A DNA stretch of 22,926 nucleotides from Bremia lactucae (Eukaryota > Oomycota > Peronosporomycetes > Peronosporales > Peronosporaceae), in assembly GCF_004359215.1 (NCBI RefSeq), contig NC_090610.1:14029186-14052111 (forward strand), read 5' to 3'. The position numbers were made by a program, and so were the translations under genes. Under the pieces are notes generated by a model. That model was not told the origin of the DNA, ran no database searches, and was given only the letters and a program-made list of their open reading frames with translations. Positions 18,790 through 22,926 of the stretch are shown here, one piece after another (position 1 is the first letter of the stretch; each line of letters opens with the position of its first letter).

Positions 18790-19324
18790 NNNNNNNNNNN
18801 NNNNNNNNNNNNNNNNNNNNNNNNNNNNNNNNNNNNNNNNNNNNNNNNNNNNNNNNNNNNNNNNNNNNNNNNNNNNNNNNNNNNNNNNNNNNNNNNNNNN
18901 NNNNNNNNNNNNNNNNNNNNNNNNNNNNNNNNNNNNNNNNNNNNNNNNNNNNNNNNNNNNNNNNNNNNNNNNNNNNNNNNNNNNNNNNNNNNNNNNNNNN
19001 NNNNNNNNNNNNNNNNNNNNNNNNNNNNNNNNNNNNNNNNNNNNNNNNNNNNNNNNNNNNNNNNNNNNNNNNNNNNNNNNNNNNNNNNNNNNNNNNNNNN
19101 NNNNNNNNNNNNNNNNNNNNNNNNNNNNNNNNNNNNNNNNNNNNNNNNNNNNNNNNNNNNNNNNNNNNNNNNNNNNNNNNNNNNNNNNNNNNNNNNNNNN
19201 NNNNNNNNNNNNNNNNNNNNNNNNNNNNNNNNNNNNNNNNNNNNNNNNNNNNNNNNNNNNNNNNNNNNNNNNNNNNNNNNNNNNNNNNNNNNNNNNNNNN
19301 NNNNNNNNNNNNNNNNNNNNNNNN
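18790..19324. other. Assembly gap (535 N)
   Basis: Unsequenced. The flanks correspond to 3028 and 3248 of copy 1, so the matching interval there is 219 bp. The gap therefore spans most of the foreign patch of copy 2. Either the gap length is an estimate or this copy holds about 316 extra bases. Confidence 0.95.
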
Positions 19325-19455
19325 TGTTTACGGATGGTGGGAATTCAAGCAAACGTTTCCAATGACTTGAACAAGTACATGTATACAACAAAAATATGTA
19401 TTTGTGTGATCATCTCTGAAATGCGATGAGGCAACTAAACAACATTGTGAAACCA
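19325..19455 (+). other. Remaining part of the foreign patch in copy 2
   Basis: Matches 3248-3378 and ends at the same junction with integrase (CACCATTTTGC). The patch therefore predates the segmental duplication. The protein-like part of the patch is mostly hidden in the gap. Confidence 0.75.
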
Positions 19456-20212
19456 TCACCATTTTGCTCAGTCTGTCGACAGAGACGACGAGCCCCACCC
19501 GACCCTTATGATCGGGTGGCATGCCAAACATGAAGTCCAGACTTACTGACTTCCAACAGTTGGTTGGAATCGGTAGCGGCTTCAGTGGCGCACTGCTGGA
19601 CGGTGCATGCTTAATGCGCTGACACTGCAAGAGCGAATATACTTGAGCACTCATCAATATAGTAATGGCCACCAAAACTCATCTAACACTCGTAAGAATG
19701 TCTTTTCACCAACCAAATGCCCATTAGATGGCGCATCATGGAGCTTGTGAAGGATCGTCAGCTTGAGATCTGTGTCATGAGGCACATATATCCTCAAGGG
19801 ATCACAAGGTGGCAGCTGATGCCATAACAGGCCGTCGCTGTAGCTATAACGAATTAGCTTAGCTTTCAGGTGCGACGGAAGGCTTACCTTTCGTCCACCA
19901 AAGTGGTTTAGCAGCAGCCGACAGTGGTCGTCCTGACTGTAGCTCTCTTTTATTCAGAGGCCAATGAGCTCGTCACGTGGTATGCCTTCATGGCTGCCAA
20001 CGTTGACGGCTGAAAATTGTGTTTTCGCACTAGACAAACTTTCCTGGTGTCTAACTTCGAACTCTGGTCTGCGCGATAAAGCGTCAGCCAAGATATTTGA
20101 CTTACCCGGCTTATATTTAACTTTGAGATTAAATTCAGAGAAGAATGTGAGCCATCTTGCCATTCTAGGCGAGAGGTGCGGTGAGTTTATTGCGGTCCGA
20201 AGTGATGCGTTA
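19456..20212 (-). pseudogene. Family A Gypsy pol, RNase H end to integrase N-terminus, copy 2
   Basis: The duplicate of 3380-4134, with an extra A near 20015 and single-base changes near 19542 and 20102. It carries [30 protein letters not shown], and integrase up to LSKMV. The extra A shifts the frame just after the RNase H end ([11 protein letters not shown] instead of AKTQFQPSTLA). Confidence 0.85.
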
Positions 20213-20458
20213 TTCTTGGCATTGCCAGACGCGGATAAGCCCTTTAGCGTCGACTGCGATGCATGTAATTTTGCGATCGGTAGCGCGCTCATGTAGAAGG
20301 ATGACGACGGCGTTGACCGTGTCATCTCTTATCAGTCCCGGCTTTTAAAAGCCGCGGAACTGAATTACCCCGTGCATGAGAAAGAGCTACTTTCAATAAA
20401 GTATGCTATTGTCAAGTTTCGTGTGCACCTACTGGGCACCGAACCATTTGTGGTTTCT
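20213..20458 (+). other. Inverted RNase H segment inside the minus-strand pol, copy 2
   Basis: The plus strand reads [10 protein letters not shown] to GTEPFVV. The minus-strand pol to its right ends in SLEESPAV and the minus-strand pol to its left begins ASLRTAINS. These are exactly the parts that should flank this segment in the other orientation. It is thus an inversion in place of about 245 bp, with a few extra bases (such as CTTA at 20457-20460) at the edges. The TAG of the plus-strand copy at 4216 is also here (20294-20296). Confidence 0.85.
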
Positions 20459-20944
20459 TATACGGCCGGTGACTCTTCAAGAGATTGCTCTTTTAACTAA
20501 ACCCATCCTGCGTCCTTTTTAAGGAGGTCAGATAATGGTTTAGTTTGCTCAGCATAATTCTTGCTAAATTTATGCAAGTAATTAGCGAGCCCTAGGAATT
20601 GGCACAAATTCTTTACATGCCGTGGGATTGGCCATTCCTTTACCGATTTTACCTTGTCTGGGTCTGCTCGTACGCCATGTGTACCTTCGATGCGGCCCAG
20701 CACAGGTATCTCGGGGACCGCTATGACGCACTTTTGCAAGTTGACGTACAATTGGGCGTCCTTCAAAGTCTGCAACACAGCGTCTAAATGACGCTTGTGC
20801 GACTCTATTGCGCTCAGCCCGTCCTCGGCCCTACTATGCACGAATACGTCGTCAAAGTAATGGGATGCGTAGGCACTGTGACGCATCACGTGATCCAACA
20901 CTCGGTTGAATGTCGCTGGTGCGTTTTTTAAGCCTTGGGAACGA
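20459..20944 (-). pseudogene. Family A reverse transcriptase, C-terminal half
   Basis: Read from 20944 down: QGLKNAPATFNRVLDHVMRH (motif B), ASHYFDDVFVHSRAEDGLSA (motif C, both Asp present), HLDAVLQTLKDAQLYVNLQK, VRADPDKVKSVKEWPIPRHV and FLGLANYLHKFSKNYAEQTK. It is open apart from a TAG near 20495 and ends at SLEESPAV where the inverted segment begins. Upstream, the expected SGMLWEWLVMP is replaced by unrelated sequence (20945-21690), so RT is split between motif A and motif B. Confidence 0.85.
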
Positions 20945-21023
20945 GGGCTTCCTACCTCGTAAAAGTTCTTAACCCCTTCGCCATCATAGAAGAGATGCGT
21001 GTCCTCCAACTTAACTGTGACTT

Positions 21024-21054
21024 TGTAACACTAGGGCAACTTTAGCCCGTTACA
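21024..21054. repeat. 31-bp LTR remnant with TGTAAC...GTTACA ends
   Basis: Starts TGTAACACTAGGGCAACTT and ends TAGCCCGTTACA. The inner part AGGGCAACTTTAGCCC matches the family A LTR end (AGGGCAATTTTAGCCC at 416-431) with one change. It is best read as an LTR with nearly all of its middle deleted. Confidence 0.6.
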
Positions 21055-21117
21055 CTGCGCTGAATATTTAAATTTTTGCTGAGAAGGCTACAGAATGTAC
21101 CCCATTTAAATTAGAGG

Positions 21118-21201
21118 GATGATCCTTCACGAGCTCCATGATGCGCCATCTAGTGGGCATTTGGGTCGTGAAAAGACATTCTTACGAGTGTCAGAGGAAT
21201 T
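21118..21201 (+). pseudogene. Fragment of family A integrase zinc-binding region
   Basis: Reads ILHELHDAPSSGHLGREKTF then LRVSEEF. It matches 4839-4922 of the plus-strand pol with three base differences that I noticed. The fragment starts and ends in mid-domain and is flanked by unrelated sequence, so it is a captured piece, not an element of its own. Confidence 0.85.
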
Positions 21202-21690
21202 TCAATATTTATCGTTTCTAAAGCTGATGTAGAGCAGACTTGAAAGCATGGGATCTTCATTGCGAACCGCCGTTTAAGGCGCAGCACTATCAACACCACG
21301 CATGAGTTTGGCGTTAAATGTTGCTGAACGACGTATTGCGGATCTCGAGAGTCAAGTCTCAAATTTGAGTCGGCGATCTTCTAGCGATTGGCATCCATTC
21401 CAAAAGCCTTACAAAGGAAGATTACAGGTAGCTAAGACTCTGAGGCTTTAGATCCACCTAATCCCACGTTTAGTGTGATGAGCATCGAAAAAAAGACATG
21501 GCACGCCAGTGCATCTGTCGCAAAAGAATTGTTGCTAGGGGATATAGCTCTGATATCAAGCAACAAACTGTGTATTTATTACACCTTTGCAGAATATGTA
21601 TTTTTGGATCAGCTCTGCCCCCGAGACACGAATGAATGAGTCATGGACGATCCCGCGGCACCGCGCAAGCCAGTCCCAAAGCGGTGCTTA

Positions 21691-22140
21691 CAGCTGTTTT
21701 GGCTACATCGGACTCTCTCATGTATACCTGATAGTAGCCGTCCTTCAAATCCATCGCGAAAAAGATAGTTGACTTTCCAATGGAGTTCAACAAATTTTTT
21801 TTTCGCGGAATTGGCGTTTGCGCCGGTATGGTCGCCATGTTCAGCTTATTGTAAGCATGAACTACGCGCCATCCACCGGGGGCTTTACGCACACAAAAGG
21901 TCGGGCTGCAGTGAGGCGATTTACTCTCACGCACATGTCCCGCCTTGGATCGCTTGTCCAAGAACTCATCAGAATAATTGACTTGTTCTTTCGGCAAAGG
22001 CCATTGCCTAGTCACAATACTCGGTGCCAGGTTCGAGGTCTATTTCATTCCAGATGCTCCTATCTGCTGGAAGGCGGCTCGGCACTTCTTCTGGGAACAC
22101 ATCACGATGTTTGTACGAACCTCAAAGAATGGACTGTCTC
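21691..22140 (-). pseudogene. Family A reverse transcriptase, N-terminal half
   Basis: Read from 22140 down: after a frameshift, QKKCRAAFQQIGASGMK and the leader TRQWPLPKEQVNYSDEFLDK. Then RSKAGHVRESKSPHCSPTFC, VRKAPGGWRVVHAYNKLNMA, TIPAQTPIPRKK, STIFFAMDLKDGYYQVYMRE (motif A with Asp) and DVAKTAVST. The conserved sequence ends there, at the mosaic insert. One long frame (22015-21641) is open, so this half is well kept. Confidence 0.85.
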
Positions 22141-22926
22141 TTAACCCAGACTTGAACAGCGAACCGTTTCTTTTTTTGTTTCTAGGACGCGCTCGTCCAT
22201 TGTGGACGACGAGCAGCAGTCCACCAAGTTCTCTTTTGGAACTGTTGTGACTATTTGGTGGATATTTCCTTCCTTTAATTCGGCAAGGAACAGATCCCAC
22301 GACATCTCCGGGAGATGTACTATCTCCTCGGCAGATTTAAAGACTTGCCGGAGCACCTCAACTGAGGATGCCTCCGCAATTTCGTCTTTGACGGCCTCGA
22401 ACACCTCGTTCGAAGGCCCGTCCTCTTTATTAGAGACTGATCCAAAGGTCACTCGTTTAGACGTGCCTTTGATCGTCCTAATCTGTCGGGTACTCGTTCT
22501 TCGAGTCACCACGACCTTTTTCTGGGAAGCGGGTGCCGTTGCACTCCTGGCTAACGCACCCCTTCCAACCGCACCAGGCTCTTGGCACTGTGCCGGTTTA
22601 TGCGACGCATGACTTCTTGTCAGCTCGCCGTCTACTGCCACAGGCTCTCGGCTCTGTGCAGGACATTCGGACGCATGACTACTTGTCATCGTCCTATTCA
22701 CTACCTCAGTCTCCACGAGCTGGGTAGGAATTGGTGACGTTTGACATCCCGTCAACGCACCCTCAACTGTGTTCGACACGACATCAGTTGCATAGGCCTC
22801 TCGCAGGAGCACATCCTTTCCGGTGTCCTGCGTAGAGTTCGCAACTGTGCGTGTACGCCAGTCTATCCATGGTTGGTACTTTGCCAACCATGGCATGCCT
22901 AGGATGAGGTCATACGGACTCTCCAT
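22141..22926 (-). pseudogene. Family A pol: protease end and PR-RT linker
   Basis: A single frame of 261 codons is open up to the window edge, so it probably continues to the right. Residues 7-27 hold LILGMPWLAKYQPWIDWRTR, the conserved C-terminal block of a Gypsy protease; the DSG active site would lie outside the window. Residues 30-260 are a low-conservation linker with two imperfect repeats of 22-23 residues (81-125), a basic stretch (135-160) and an acidic end with MSWDLFLAELKEGNIHQIV. The frame stops near 22141, before RT, which then continues in another frame. The first ATG at the window edge is not taken as a start. Confidence 0.8.
22552..22686 (-). repeat. Two imperfect 22-23 residue repeats in the PR-RT linker
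   Basis: The unit TSSHASECPAQSREPVAVDG(EL) is followed by TRSHASHKPAQCQEPGAVGR(GAL). They share the pattern T-x-SHAS-x-x-PAQ-x-x-EP-x-AV. The repeat unit is a multiple of three, so the frame is kept. Confidence 0.75.

Larger units (their letters stand above)
15761..20456 (+). repeat. Segmental duplication, copy 2 (partner 1-4378)
   Basis: The partner of 1-4378, offset 15760 to 16078 because of small indels and the 535-N gap. Unlike copy 1, this copy continues at its right end into the RT that belongs to the same element, so copy 2 is the more original arrangement. Confidence 0.9.
20945..21690. other. Mosaic insert splitting family A RT
   Basis: Made of several pieces: a minus-strand open stretch of unknown origin (KLEDTHLFYDGEGVKNFYEV, about 20945-21020); a 31-bp LTR-end remnant (21024-21054); a plus-strand piece of the family A integrase zinc-binding region (21118-21201); a minus-strand piece related to the pol 3' linker (RLDSRDPQYVVQQHLTP, about 21300-21365); and 21400-21690, where I recognise nothing. 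No flanking direct repeats were found. Confidence 0.65.

Noticed and set aside
18645..19429. Long open frames across the N gap
   Set aside because: They are open only because N codons were not read as stops.
22202..22612. Plus-strand frame of 136 codons
   Set aside because: Antisense of the open family A PR-RT linker frame, which has the protease block in the same frame.
1..22926. CRISPR arrays, tRNA or rRNA genes, bacterial operons, integrons
   Set aside because: No regularly spaced repeats, no tRNA-like cloverleaf or rRNA motif recognised; the content is eukaryotic LTR retrotransposon throughout.

Overview
This window is eukaryotic, repeat-rich DNA made almost entirely of broken Ty3/Gypsy LTR retrotransposons. 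The pol sequence style (QTERANR integrase, VQTNIV-type RT leader, IGPFRVLHRQGN post-integrase module, chromodomain end) and the LTR termini TGTAACGGG...CCCGTTACA resemble what I remember of oomycete (Peronosporales) Gypsy elements. That assignment is from memory, not from a search. I find no intact gene, no host single-copy gene, no tRNA or rRNA, and no bacterial features.

Two families can be told apart. Family A is present as (i) a minus-strand copy, 4134 down to 1; (ii) a near-identical duplicate of that copy, 20456 down to 15761, which continues to 22926 with RT, the PR-RT linker and the end of protease; and (iii) a plus-strand pol fragment, 4137-6649. Copies (i) and (iii) face each other as a large imperfect inverted repeat with a loop of about 250 bp. 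Family B is a decayed minus-strand pol from 15760 to about 11276 with an LTR at 8912-9423. Between the plus-strand A pol and the B LTR (6650-8905) lies a scrambled relic: a gag gene and a second open-frame relic, each cut in two by what looks like one 1.4-kb inversion.

Layout: 1-437 LTR end; 438-450 polypurine tract of the minus-strand element; 489-1470 plus-strand decayed ORF; 1484-4134 minus-strand pol interrupted by a foreign 351-bp patch (3029-3379); 4137-6649 plus-strand pol; 6650-7355 minus-strand gag end; 7356-7900 minus-strand fragment of the B-type extra ORF; 8491-8745 plus-strand gag start; 8746-8905 plus-strand end of the extra ORF; 8912-9423 LTR; 9570-11275 plus-strand extra ORF; 11276-15760 minus-strand B pol; 15761-20456 duplicate of 1-4378 with a run of 535 N; 20457-22926 rest of the minus-strand A pol, with a mosaic insert in RT.

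The most notable signals are: in both families a decayed ORF on the strand opposite to pol lies between the pol 3' end and the LTR; a 245-bp RNase H segment is inverted in place in one A copy and is the exact switch point to a plus-strand element in the other; and a captured coding fragment, possibly Crinkler-like, replaces 11 bp of an integrase gene whose empty site is preserved in the opposite arm.
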